Of a stretch of 49,450 nt of DNA, positions 22,948 through 32,276 are shown in pieces. Origin of the DNA: Ichthyosporea sp. XGB-2017a. Lineage: Eukaryota; Opisthokonta; Ichthyosporea. Location: NCBI GenBank assembly GCA_002811675.1, contig PDIM01010331.1:247135-296584 (forward strand). The letters run 5' to 3'. Positions within the stretch are counted from its first letter, which is position 1. Each line of letters opens with the position of its first letter. A program made the translations under genes and the position numbers. A model generated the notes under the pieces. That model saw only the letters and a list, made by a program, of their open reading frames with translations, was not told the DNA's origin and did not search any database.

Positions 22948-24993
22948 CTAAGAATTGATGGAAATCTGATGATTCTTGGATGTATCTGCTTTGGTTATTT
23001 CTCGAAGGCACATTGTCGCGTATGTTGAAGGAGGCAAGGAGAATTGAATAGAAAGGGCCCTACTATCTCCGCCCAATTCAATAGTCTTATCTGAATTCAA
23101 AACCTCATCTCGCTCAGTGCGCACAAGTTCTGTGTCCTTGTCCTTATAATCCAACGTTTTCCAAGATACATTGGTTGGTCTCAGTACGATTGGCCTGTAG
23201 CTTCCACTAAGTGCATAATGCTCCATGTTCTTAGGGGAGATACCGTCTTTCTCCAGCATTGCCATGTATTCCTCCTTCAAATTAGGAGGGTACAGGATAG
23301 CGAATCCAGGGAGGGGAAGCACCACGTCGTGAATTGTTACCTTTGAGATGTTTTCTTCAGTTACTTCTACAACACGAATTTTCTTTAAGTCATTCTCATG
23401 ACTTATGGTCTCTTCATCTTCTAAAAGCTTGTCTAAATCTTCATCTCGGTCGAGAATTACTATATCTCCCAGGGCGGGTTTCAGTCCAAACCTTCTTATT
23501 CTCTCGGAAGTCATCTTGTTAAAGACTAAACTTTGGTAACTGTGTGGAAACAGGGTTCGAGTGTTACGAGGAAGCCCCTCAAAAGCTTGGCTTATGTTCT
23601 TTGGGTATTTCACTAGAGCTTGTAAGAAAGTTCTTTCCAAATTCAGCGCTCGCTTATGGCGAAGAGATTTGTTCAATGCGTCCATTGTTTTCTGAGGATC
23701 CCGAGTTTCGTCCCACACAAGTTTCCAGCTATCTTCCTCATTGAAGACTTTGCCATCACGGGGACCCAGAAAGGCATCTCTCACGGCTTCATAATCCCTT
23801 TTGATGGCAAGCTTACCAATGTGGTGGGTTGGAAACATTCCTGTTCCAAACCTCTGCATCCCAAAGTAGTTTATAAAGCCTACCGAAGTTAAGGACGCCA
23901 CTAGCATCTCGATATTTTCTTTGCTAGTCGTGATATTTCTCAGCACAATCCCAAAGTGATTGCCTTTAAGATTACCTAATTTCAGTGGAGTTTTGGAAAA
24001 GCGGAAGTTACCAAGACAAAGTCCGTGGATTTTTCCATTAAGCCCCTTTAGTCGCCTGGGATCTACTTTAAATCCTGACATTAACTGCACAGTACATCCC
24101 CGCTTGTCTTTGGTACCCGCCCAAGTAAATGTCCGAGGCTTGCAGTTCAAAAATTGTGAGATTTCCCCAACCGCGTTCATCGTTTCCCTGTTTTCCTTGT
24201 AAAGTACAAAGGTGGTATACGGCTTCCCCTTCGGAAATAAAATTGCATTTGAGCGCCTCTTCTTCTGTCCCTTTGTCACCACAATCTTAAACTTTCGCAC
24301 ACCATCTACGTCTTCCACAGAACTTCCCAGTTTGGGATAATTTGCTCTAACAAACTGATGCACCTTGAAGCGCTCCTCCTTATCGTCTGGGCTGTCAAAG
24401 TAGAATTCCCCCTCGGCCTCTTCTGAAAGAGCGTCACACTTATCGGTGAATTCCTTTGGCATAGAAAAGTCTTTCAGGGCAGCTTCTACCTTGTTGCCCT
24501 CTTCTGGGTCAGGGAGGGTTGTTACATCCGTAAGATGCACAATGTTTCCATCCATGTCAATCTCATTCACAAGAAAGTCTGTGTAACGCTGCTTTATGAT
24601 CCCGAAAATTCCCTCGTGTTTTCCAACGTACTGTTCTATTCCCACGTCTTCTTCCTTCAGCAGCAGGTCTTCAAGATTCCACACCTTGATCTTCTTTGCT
24701 TCTGGCTCACCCTCACTATCTCTTTCGGCCGTATGTTTAATCCCGCTCATATTCTGAATCTTCTCCCACAAGTCCCTGATTGGTCTCCAGATGGGTATCG
24801 TCAAAGTGCCACTACTGGTGGTAATCCCTACTCGCTGTTGTTGCAAATAAGGTCGTGCAAAAAGAAGAGATTGGTGCTTACCAATACAAACACAACTACC
24901 ACTACAATGCTCTCCTGAAACTGCTGCTGTTGCTGCTCGCTCTAAAATGTGGAATCTACCCCTATAAGTACGACTCCTCGCAAGCATGGACAT
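22948..24993 (-). CDS. PUS7: PUS7/TruD-type tRNA and mRNA pseudouridine synthase
   Basis: The 681-residue enzyme isomerises uridine to pseudouridine in tRNA, U2 snRNA and mRNA. The catalytic motif GTKDKRG is present, followed by the PUS7 block NYFGMQRFG and the TruD insertion domain. Two in-frame starts are sensible: ATG 24993 (or 24987) adds about 80 residues that begin MLARSRTYRGRF, basic and without early acids, like a mitochondrial presequence; ATG 24750 begins MSGIKHTAERDSEG followed by a KKIK nuclear-type cluster, like typical PUS7. The longer span is given. An in-frame GTG at 25047 is not used. It is divergent from CCDC22, with TTTATT at 22895-22900 after the stop. Confidence 0.93.
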   Translation of the reverse strand: MSMLARSRTYRGRFHILERAATAAVSGEHCSGSCVCIGKHQSLLFARPYLQQQRVGITTSSGTLTIPIWRPIRDLWEKIQNMSGIKHTAERDSEGEPEAKKIKVWNLEDLLLKEEDVGIEQYVGKHEGIFGIIKQRYTDFLVNEIDMDGNIVHLTDVTTLPDPEEGNKVEAALKDFSMPKEFTDKCDALSEEAEGEFYFDSPDDKEERFKVHQFVRANYPKLGSSVEDVDGVRKFKIVVTKGQKKRRSNAILFPKGKPYTTFVLYKENRETMNAVGEISQFLNCKPRTFTWAGTKDKRGCTVQLMSGFKVDPRRLKGLNGKIHGLCLGNFRFSKTPLKLGNLKGNHFGIVLRNITTSKENIEMLVASLTSVGFINYFGMQRFGTGMFPTHHIGKLAIKRDYEAVRDAFLGPRDGKVFNEEDSWKLVWDETRDPQKTMDALNKSLRHKRALNLERTFLQALVKYPKNISQAFEGLPRNTRTLFPHSYQSLVFNKMTSERIRRFGLKPALGDIVILDRDEDLDKLLEDEETISHENDLKKIRVVEVTEENISKVTIHDVVLPLPGFAILYPPNLKEEYMAMLEKDGISPKNMEHYALSGSYRPIVLRPTNVSWKTLDYKDKDTELVRTERDEVLNSDKTIELGGDSRALSIQFSLPPSTYATMCLREITKADTSKNHQISINS

Positions 24994-25446
24994 ATAACAG
25001 CGGGAAGAAGGCGAAAGAAGCAAATGCAACACAAACACCACACACACAAAGAAAAAGCAAACTACAAAAGATAATCAAAATGCCCCGGCGCCTTGGATCA
25101 ACTCGAGTGTACTTTACAAATCTAAATCCCTGAAATATTAGTGCGCTGTCACCCGCGCACATGGGAGGGGGGGAGTGCTTTACACGCTATCTTTGTTGGA
25201 GGGAGGGAGGGAGAGAGGGGGTGTAAGGGGTGAAGGAGTCTCCATCCATGACTGTATAGAGCTGTACCTGTGTTTATTTGTTTGGGTTTGGGGGAGAGAG
25301 GTACACAGACGAAACCACATGATTTCCATGTTCGGGTACGGATCATTGAGGTAGTTTGGTTTGCTATAAGAAGGAGTGAGGATCCAGTCGAGAATCATTT
25401 GAGGAGAGAGAACCAGGTGGTTGTGGATTGTGTTAGCTGGTTAGGG
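24994..25446. promoter_or_regulatory. Divergent promoter region of PUS7 and CCDC22 with G-rich tract
   Basis: This 453-nt spacer lies between outward-facing genes. A strong G-run series GGAGGGAGGGAGGGAG followed by GGGGG lies at 25198-25221, with a further run of seven G at about 25167-25173. These could form G-quadruplexes on the CCDC22 coding strand. In-frame codons run upstream of the CCDC22 ATG to 25270 but do not look like protein. Confidence 0.45.
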
Positions 25447-27273
25447 ATGGAGGAAGTGGACCGGATTATATTTTATTCATTGGCTCAGCTGGGCTGTGAA
25501 TGGGCGCAAATAAGTGGCAGGGATGACGATCTTCAAGAGTCTGTGTCTATTGGAGGTTTATCTGCGGAGGAGTTGATTGAGGGCACTGCCAAGTGTCTTT
25601 CTGTTATTCAAAAGGAGACCGTGAAGGCCTCTGCGCCAAAGGATATGTCTGGGAAGTTTCGGTATTGCCAGGACTTGGCTCGGCGGTGTGTTGATCTGGG
25701 ATATCCTAGTGATATTGGTTATCATAATTTTATGTATGTATCGGAGAAAGAGGCCCGAGATCTCCTTATGTGGCTCATTGAGCGACTGCCACGGGAGGAT
25801 AATCAACCAGAGAACATCAATGTAACAGATTTGGATAACGCAAAGGACTGTGCAAGAAGTGCCTTCGGCTCATGGTCGGTAGATCCGTTTGTCATGGATA
25901 GATTTCGTCTTCGAGGATGCAATTTCGATGAGTACTCATACGCGGATATGTTCAGTCAGGGAAATAGAAATCTTCTGGGTGGGTCAAGAAAGAAGATTAG
26001 TACTGTTTTTGAGCATAGTTTAGAGGGATTAGATGGACGTGAAAAGGAGAGGGAAAGACAATATTGTGAAAAGTTCATGCGATACCCCTTTGACCAGGTT
26101 CAGAACCTATCGAGCCATGCTTTTTCAATTCTATCACATGAAGCATTGATGACTGCAGAGGAAGATACAGCCTGCTTTTATGACATTAACGGACCAGTGG
26201 AGAAGGAAGCAAAAAGAAAAAAGGCTTTTGAAAATTTTCGAAAGCGTGTCTATGCCGCCTCGGATGAGAATGACGGCTCTGGACTTGTTCAAACGATGTT
26301 AAAGATGTCAGTGTCTGAGGGGGAGGCCGGCGAAGTGTCTGGTGATAAAGAAGAGGAATCCGATGACCTTGAGAATGAGTTAAGTCAGTGCTTCTCGTCT
26401 TATGAGGAACTATTGAGGGTATTCGCGGAATCGGATAAGGAGATGAGGAATATAAATGAGATGATCGAGGGGAACAGAAAAGAACTTCAAGTATTAACCC
26501 TTGAAAGTGAGTCAAAGGAAAAGGAATATGGAATAAGCAAAACTGCACAAGACCTTTTGAGTAACTCGGAAGGGGATACACACCCTTTGGAAGACAAAAT
26601 CCAATTGCTGCGAGATGATATAGAAAAGCTGCACGCTGAGTGGGAAGAGTATCGGTCCACGCTGATGGAAAAGCACGACCGTTTGAAGGATATGGTTTAT
26701 GAACTGTTCAGAGACACATATGAAAAGCTCGATGATATCAAAAACTTCCGTACCGAAATTGAGACCATTGCAAATGAATACCAAAGAAAGAAAGAAACCT
26801 CTGGGAGGATAGAAGACCATTTAAGTAAAGTTGGGCAGTTCTATCCGCGTGAAAAATATACTGAAAGAATTTTAGAGCTTGTTCGAAATATCAAGCGGCA
26901 GAAGGAAGAGGTATTAAAAATTTTGGGTGATACGAGGGATGTTCAACGCCAAATTAACAGTATTCAAGACACACTGGGAAGAAGCTTGGCTGTTACAGAT
27001 GAGCTCATGTACAGTTATGCGAAGGAAAATGCTAGTGGAGTCCAGGCTTACAAGTTTTTGGTCACCCTGAAAGAGAAATGTGAGGAACTTGTAGATGCTG
27101 TTCGTCAGAGTGGACTGATGGCGAGGAATGTTAGAGAGTTGGAGCAAAAAATTGAAGCAGCAGAGAAAGAATCTGCGTCATTGAATCATGAAAAGATTGA
27201 TTCTGATCACCAAGAGATCGCCAAGCAAAACTATATGCTTGCTGAGAAATTGAAGCAGTTTCAAAGTGAGTAG
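25447..27273 (+). CDS. CCDC22: CCDC22, Commander (CCC) complex subunit
   Basis: The 608-residue protein is a core scaffold of the Commander complex (COMMD/CCDC22/CCDC93 with Retriever), which recycles membrane proteins from endosomes. The N-terminus is a calponin-homology-like domain starting MEEVDRIIFYSLAQLG, matching animal MEEADRI, with the family CxDLGYPxxxGYxNF pattern near residues 85-100. The middle is disordered and acidic. The C-terminal half is coiled coil with the best conserved block ERILELVRNIKRQKEEVLKI and AVTDELMYSYAK. I use ATG 25447 because the upstream in-frame extension from 25270 has no family match. No introns. AATAAA is at 27336-27341. The partner pathway member SNX17 is encoded 20 kb away. 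Confidence 0.95.
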   Translation: MEEVDRIIFYSLAQLGCEWAQISGRDDDLQESVSIGGLSAEELIEGTAKCLSVIQKETVKASAPKDMSGKFRYCQDLARRCVDLGYPSDIGYHNFMYVSEKEARDLLMWLIERLPREDNQPENINVTDLDNAKDCARSAFGSWSVDPFVMDRFRLRGCNFDEYSYADMFSQGNRNLLGGSRKKISTVFEHSLEGLDGREKERERQYCEKFMRYPFDQVQNLSSHAFSILSHEALMTAEEDTACFYDINGPVEKEAKRKKAFENFRKRVYAASDENDGSGLVQTMLKMSVSEGEAGEVSGDKEEESDDLENELSQCFSSYEELLRVFAESDKEMRNINEMIEGNRKELQVLTLESESKEKEYGISKTAQDLLSNSEGDTHPLEDKIQLLRDDIEKLHAEWEEYRSTLMEKHDRLKDMVYELFRDTYEKLDDIKNFRTEIETIANEYQRKKETSGRIEDHLSKVGQFYPREKYTERILELVRNIKRQKEEVLKILGDTRDVQRQINSIQDTLGRSLAVTDELMYSYAKENASGVQAYKFLVTLKEKCEELVDAVRQSGLMARNVRELEQKIEAAEKESASLNHEKIDSDHQEIAKQNYMLAEKLKQFQSE

Positions 27274-27464
27274 AATATTAAAGTGAATGGTTATTGAAGG
27301 GCATATGTACATATATTCAAAATCGCCCTTTGTCAAATAAAACTTTGGTTCAGGCAGAATACTATTTGTTAATTAGCTTTTATTTTGTGAGGTAAAATAG
27401 ATTTATTTTGAAGTTAGATGGAGAGAATAGGATAACTAGAACTTGTGAGTAAATGCACGACACG

Positions 27465-29153
27465 CTACCATGCATAAGCACAGTTATCAAAGGTAACGTT
27501 AAAGGTTCTTCGAACAGTTGAGTCTTGATACAAAGGACTAATGTCATACGAGCCTGGTCCTGGATTTGAAGACGATGCTGATGCAAACCGCCCTTCTTTC
27601 CCTCTGAGAACAGGCCCTTTCTTTGACAATGTGCTATTGCCGTTGTAGTAAGCTCCAGGGCCAGGAAGCGCCTTTGCTTCTTTAATGGCAGGCTCTGAAT
27701 CAAACACTTTTCTTTGCGTAGAAGTGCAAAATGGAATGGTCTTCTTCGCAAACGCGCTGGGAACAGACTTCTTCTCCTGACTTTTCTTAAATGATAGATC
27801 AGTGTTGTATGCCCCTGGAGGAGGCACAGCGTCTTTTTTGGAAAGGGATGGTCTATTTGTTGTGGATGAGAAGACTGCGGACTTCTTTGCCCACGACATT
27901 CTGTTGTCTTGATCGTAGTGCCCCGGGCCTGGAACACGTTCGCTTCTTTTCTGCTGAAATCGAGATGCTGTACTTCCGAATATTCCTTTTCGACTGATAA
28001 TTTTGCGCGACAACTCATTGGTAAAAGAGCTGCAAACTGCTTCGTTGTATGATCCCGGCCCTGGAATGTCTGACTTTCTTGGGGTTTTCTTGAACCGCGA
28101 TGCACTTGACGCAAATGGCTTTGTTTTCTTTGTGAACTTCGGGTTATTCGAATAGTACATGTCAAGCACAGCTTGCTGCCCAGGGTTGTGGAATGAAGTT
28201 CGGGGGTCGTTATAGGACCCTGGACCAGGGTTACGGGTAAACTCTGGTGCATTGGGATGATCAGGATCAGCTCCGGCCAACCGTTTACTAGTTGAGTTAA
28301 AGTATTGAAATTGGACTGGTTTATGCCCTACTTGAACACTGGAAGGAAGGGAATAAGAATCTGGTCCAGGTACAGCTTTGCGATCCTCTTCTGCCGATAT
28401 GATTTCATGATACCTCTTCTGTTTTGATTGAAAACATGGAAGAGGTCTGGCTGGACCGTGATAACTCCCATCGCTGGGGTCATAGGAGCCTGGCCCCGGG
28501 CCATCTTTGGGTTTGAACTCATGCCGCTTCATTTTGGAATTGCAGAAGTTGCTCCCTTTGCCCTCTTGAATCCATGTGGCTTCTTTTGTTTTGAACTGAT
28601 AGTAAGCGGGTCCCAAAGTGGCGTCCCTTTCAGGAGCCTTTTGCTGAATTAGTGATCCATCTTCTTCTTCCTCGTATCCATAAACTTGATGATTTGCCGG
28701 TATTGATGGAGGTCCAGATGTTCTCACCCAGCAAACACTTTTCTTCGCATTCCCTTTGAACCCTGCCCCATTAATGTATTCATTGGGATCTGGAACTTGG
28801 CGGGCTTGATGCTTAATCCAATCCTTTTCTTGTGATAAATCATAAGTTCCCGGTCCCGGCACTTCTGAAAATGTGTGGGAGAACCGAGGTTTACCATTTG
28901 CACCAAACTTTGTACCCTTTACGTTCGCATTTAAGACAACGTCTGCTTTTGAGCTTTCATAATACCCTGGTCCCGGGGCTAGTGCATTTTCGTTAGTGAC
29001 CTCACTAAAGGTTTCTCTTGGTGTGAGGGAAGAAAAAGGTGCATAGCCATCTGCTCTTTTGGAATAGCTCTTTGGATTATAGCTTCCTGGGCCCAGCTCA
29101 GGCTTTGTGGTAGAACTTTCTTGGGTCAGCTTGCGGATACCTCTGGAATACAT
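27465..29153 (-). CDS. Sperm-tail PG-rich repeat (SHIPPO/ODF3-type) ciliary protein
   Basis: The 562-residue protein is made almost entirely of about 12 PGPGxY repeats spaced 35-50 residues apart (LGPGSYNPKS, VPGPGTYDLS, GPGPGSYDPS, NPGPGSYNDP, IPGPGSYNEA and others), with one or two degenerate copies such as VPDPNEY. Proteins of this kind bind axonemal microtubules in cilia and sperm tails. No membrane segment or enzyme motif is present. The ATG at 29153 opens MYSRGIRKLT and is the first in frame. The gene is intronless. It supports a flagellate organism together with the RSPH10B-like gene 13 kb away. Subfamily (ODF3, STPG, CIMAP) not resolved. Confidence 0.92.
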   Translation of the reverse strand: MYSRGIRKLTQESSTTKPELGPGSYNPKSYSKRADGYAPFSSLTPRETFSEVTNENALAPGPGYYESSKADVVLNANVKGTKFGANGKPRFSHTFSEVPGPGTYDLSQEKDWIKHQARQVPDPNEYINGAGFKGNAKKSVCWVRTSGPPSIPANHQVYGYEEEEDGSLIQQKAPERDATLGPAYYQFKTKEATWIQEGKGSNFCNSKMKRHEFKPKDGPGPGSYDPSDGSYHGPARPLPCFQSKQKRYHEIISAEEDRKAVPGPDSYSLPSSVQVGHKPVQFQYFNSTSKRLAGADPDHPNAPEFTRNPGPGSYNDPRTSFHNPGQQAVLDMYYSNNPKFTKKTKPFASSASRFKKTPRKSDIPGPGSYNEAVCSSFTNELSRKIISRKGIFGSTASRFQQKRSERVPGPGHYDQDNRMSWAKKSAVFSSTTNRPSLSKKDAVPPPGAYNTDLSFKKSQEKKSVPSAFAKKTIPFCTSTQRKVFDSEPAIKEAKALPGPGAYYNGNSTLSKKGPVLRGKEGRFASASSSNPGPGSYDISPLYQDSTVRRTFNVTFDNCAYAW

Positions 29154-29844
29154 ATTTAAAGCTCAGCAGTTAGATGTCTTATGTGTTTTTGGACAAGCTC
29201 TTTGTTCTCTTTTTTTATGTATATCAACAAATCTAACTACCGCAGTTGAATATGTACACTTATTACTCTCTCACTGTTAGATTAATCAGTCACTCAATGC
29301 CTTGCTTAGTAAATTGTCTTGCAGTGACAAGAGATCCAGACAGAACATGTCTTTGCATTATCTACGTACCCAGGCAGGTAATATCTGTGGTGCTACACAA
29401 CCCAACAAGCACATGGCATTGGCTATATATAGACATATACCACCATGGTCCATTGAGCTCCTTCACTATGGGCTTTCTGGTACACACGCATGGAATTATA
29501 ACTCATTAATAATTCTGGCACAAAGTTGCTTTTTCCTATTTTAGTTAGGTAAATTCCCCTAAGGGAAATAGGAGGATCAGCTGATATCTTTCTTTCTGGT
29601 GTTTCAGAAATTAGGGATGTATTCTTTCTATTCTATAGTTCATAGTTCATTTTTGTTCGTCTTGTTTATTTTCTTACCATTTAGGTGTTTCAGAAAATAG
29701 GGATGTATCTTTTCTATTCTATAGCTCTTTTTTGTTCGTTTTACCTTATTTACTATATCATTATGTATGTGTTCAACGCATTTACAAGCACTGGTACGTT
29801 GCAAAAAGAAAAGGAGTGGGGAAGTAGGAAGGAAGCTTGATCGC
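29154..29844. other. Intergenic region with a diverged direct repeat
   Basis: It lies between the start of the SHIPPO gene and the end of the poly(A) polymerase gene, and contains a direct repeat at 29598-29739. Short plus-strand frames at 29246-29544 have no recognisable content. Confidence 0.55.
29598..29739. repeat. Direct repeat of about 60 nt
   Basis: GGTGTTTCAGAAA-TAGGGATGTAT and CTATTCTATAG...TTTTGTTCGT occur in order at 29598-29660 and again at 29684-29739. The period is 86 nt and the second copy has a short deletion. Confidence 0.8.
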
Positions 29845-31674
29845 TTAAGCACTAGATAACTTAAGTTTAATGCCATTCTTTTTTGCATTCGGGTTATGAC
29901 TAATTGTTCCCAGATTGGTTCGATTAGCTCCACCTAGCTCTTGCAAATCCTCTACCGTGATAGGATTGGGCATTACAACTTTTGGGATAATAGCAGGCTC
30001 ATCTGCGCCATCTTCATTCTCTTTGTCACCATCTGCATCTTTTTCTTCCTTTTCATTCTCTTCGGGATGTACCATCTCCTGCTCATTCTTCATTTCAGCT
30101 TCCATTCGCATCCGCTTGCTGTCATAAATGTCCGAAACACGAAGAGAGCTTGCCTTTTCCTTTTGCTTCTTTCTCTTTGTAGGTTTTTGACCTTCAAATA
30201 CAAATTCGGGCAACTTACTTCTCTTTACGCTTTTGATTTCCATGGACATTGCTTCGGAGTCGTACTTTTCCCATCCCATGACTAGCTCTTTAAAATATTG
30301 AACAACTGAGTATAAATCGACCTTTTGTGTACCTTCAGGCTTGTTTTTAGAAATGACAAGAGCAACAAAAAAGCTGTGCTTCCATTCATTCCCATCGCAA
30401 CTTTCACACATCGCTTTTGTTGGATTTGAAGGGTGATCAAAGCTTGTTGGGTGTGGTATTGCATAATCTATGGATGGAACTTGTTCCAAGCGACCAACTA
30501 AATGACGCAATTTGGATTCGATAGTTCCACACCACAATCTAAATGACGGTTCGTCTTTGCCAACGGCAATCACTTCAATGTAATTTTTATAATCTGTAAA
30601 AAAAGTAGCTTTCTCAAATAAACTTTCCCACTCTGCCTCCCCATTTTCAATTTTGAAAGAAATATCAACCCCTCTTTCAAATTCATCCTTCATTAATTTC
30701 AAAGTGCTTTGAGAAACATTGTAAGTAGAATTCATTGAAGGATATGCAGGTGTAATAATAGGCATCAAATGGAATCTATCCCTAGCATTGACTTTAGGAT
30801 TCCAAACAGTCATTCTCAATGAACTTTCTTCAATGTTCTTCAGAAGAACTGGAGTTGGCCAGGACCATTGGTGAAAAACTCTGAAGAATCTACATACAAT
30901 AAATGAAGGTGCTGCATTTGGATATAACTGACATGTCCGTGCAACAAGCATGGCCCAGGCCACCCCTCCCAAATATCCCAAAATATTTGCATAAATGCCC
31001 CTCTTCTTTGCCCAAAGTTTAATGCATCTCAATGCCAACCGAAAGCTCGAAACATTTGGAACAAGCTTTAAAATTTGATCTGTAACTCTGCTCCCATTTA
31101 AGCTCCTGACATCCTTTTGATCAAGGTTTTTCAAAACGTCTACATCAAGCAAATCATAATTGTCAGGAATGGGTGAGATATTCAACTGAGCCATAAGCAA
31201 ATCAATGGGGACCTTTCCAAATTCCATCTTGATTACAGGAACAAAGGCTTCAGGTACAGGCTGAAGATCCTCGACCTCAGGGCACTCTCTCAACATAGCA
31301 AGCATGATATCAAAGAAATGTTCTCTGGTTACAAAGTTGGGACACGCGCATAGTGTGTCGATATCAGCTCCTTTTCCATGTACACCAAGTCTATACGACC
31401 CAAACGTAAAGATCTTCCCCTTCATGGTCTTTGCAACACTTTCTGAATAACCCACCTCTTTTGCTGTTCTGTAAACAAACTCATTAACCAAGTTGTATAA
31501 CTTTCCTAAAACAACTTGCCTTTGCAATGCCTCTTCCTCGCTCTCAAAAAGGCCAAAGTCCTGCAATGTCTTCTCTAGCTTTCGAGAATTTTCCAAATCC
31601 TTTGTAGAGGGTGGATCCATAGAGATTGGTGACGTTGCACCATATTGAGGATAATCAGCCTTATTCTCGTTCAT
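29845..31674 (-). CDS. PAP: Canonical nuclear poly(A) polymerase
   Basis: The 609-residue enzyme adds poly(A) to pre-mRNA 3' ends with the CPSF complex. The nucleotidyltransferase core has FTFGSYRLGVHGKGADIDTL with two catalytic Asp residues and the third in KVPIDLLMAQ. The PAP central domain (RGIYANILGYLGGVAWAMLV) and the RNA-binding domain follow. The C-terminal about 120 residues carry a basic nuclear-localisation cluster (KRKKQKEK) and an acidic Glu/Asp-rich tail. Length and order match animal and yeast PAP. The ATG at 31674 begins MNENKADYPQYG, with the family YGxTSPIS start motif just after. No introns. Confidence 0.97.
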   Translation of the reverse strand: MNENKADYPQYGATSPISMDPPSTKDLENSRKLEKTLQDFGLFESEEEALQRQVVLGKLYNLVNEFVYRTAKEVGYSESVAKTMKGKIFTFGSYRLGVHGKGADIDTLCACPNFVTREHFFDIMLAMLRECPEVEDLQPVPEAFVPVIKMEFGKVPIDLLMAQLNISPIPDNYDLLDVDVLKNLDQKDVRSLNGSRVTDQILKLVPNVSSFRLALRCIKLWAKKRGIYANILGYLGGVAWAMLVARTCQLYPNAAPSFIVCRFFRVFHQWSWPTPVLLKNIEESSLRMTVWNPKVNARDRFHLMPIITPAYPSMNSTYNVSQSTLKLMKDEFERGVDISFKIENGEAEWESLFEKATFFTDYKNYIEVIAVGKDEPSFRLWCGTIESKLRHLVGRLEQVPSIDYAIPHPTSFDHPSNPTKAMCESCDGNEWKHSFFVALVISKNKPEGTQKVDLYSVVQYFKELVMGWEKYDSEAMSMEIKSVKRSKLPEFVFEGQKPTKRKKQKEKASSLRVSDIYDSKRMRMEAEMKNEQEMVHPEENEKEEKDADGDKENEDGADEPAIIPKVVMPNPITVEDLQELGGANRTNLGTISHNPNAKKNGIKLKLSSA

Positions 31675-32276
31675 TATTTACAGGTATATACGCCTATAGG
31701 CCACAATTTCTTGCTCTATCTACTTCTTCAATTCTGAAAGTCACGATTTCACTCTTGCTTCCCCTGACACAGTGAAAGGATATCCAACTTTTACACTTTA
31801 ATCAACACCTTCATACCCCACGCAGTCCCATTCAAGCCCGACTTTCAAAACCTTTACACAAGCGTTGGAAATCACACACTCAGAACACACAAACAAAGCC
31901 AACAATCCTTTTTGCAAAGGAGAAAAAACAAAAAAAGGAACTAAAAAAGAGAAAAAAAAGAGAAAAAAAGAAAAAAAAAAGAGGAAGAAAATAGAATGTA
32001 AAAATCCATGTGGCGCCTATATTTTAATTCCCTCGAGGGGTTTTACTATTTTAGACTTTTCCAAGCAAAAATTGGTTCTCGAATTCGCAAAGGTGGTTTT
32101 CGAATTTTATAATCCCTTGAGGAAGCAAAGGGAGATAGTAGTGGCAGTGGTATATACACAATGTAATCGGCCTAGTAGTAGTGAAGAGAAAAGGTGCTAC
32201 ACATGCAGAATATCACCCTTTCGGGAGAAAAGAGAGGATGAGCGGGAGAGTGTGAGCGAACACCGTTACATCAGAA
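31675..32276. other. Upstream region of the poly(A) polymerase gene
   Basis: It contains a long A/G-rich tract at about 31918-31990 and the palindromic element TTTAATTCCCTCGAGGG at about 32023-32039, which recurs near the SNX17 promoter. A plus-strand frame (31865-32287) crosses the purine tract and is not gene-like. Confidence 0.5.
32023..32039 (+). promoter_or_regulatory. Shared palindromic element, copy 1
   Basis: TTTAATTCCCTCGAGGG lies about 350 nt upstream of the poly(A) polymerase start. The core CCCTCGAGGG is a perfect palindrome. The same 17 nt occur on the minus strand at about 47649-47665. Confidence 0.45.

Noticed and set aside
25270-25446. N-terminal extension of CCDC22
   Set aside because: The family begins at MEEVDRI (25447); the upstream residues are translated promoter sequence.
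21346-25446. Kinase-LanC-PUS7 run as a lanthipeptide-type gene cluster
   Set aside because: The genes have separate promoters and polyadenylation signals, are housekeeping families, and no precursor peptide or dehydratase is present.
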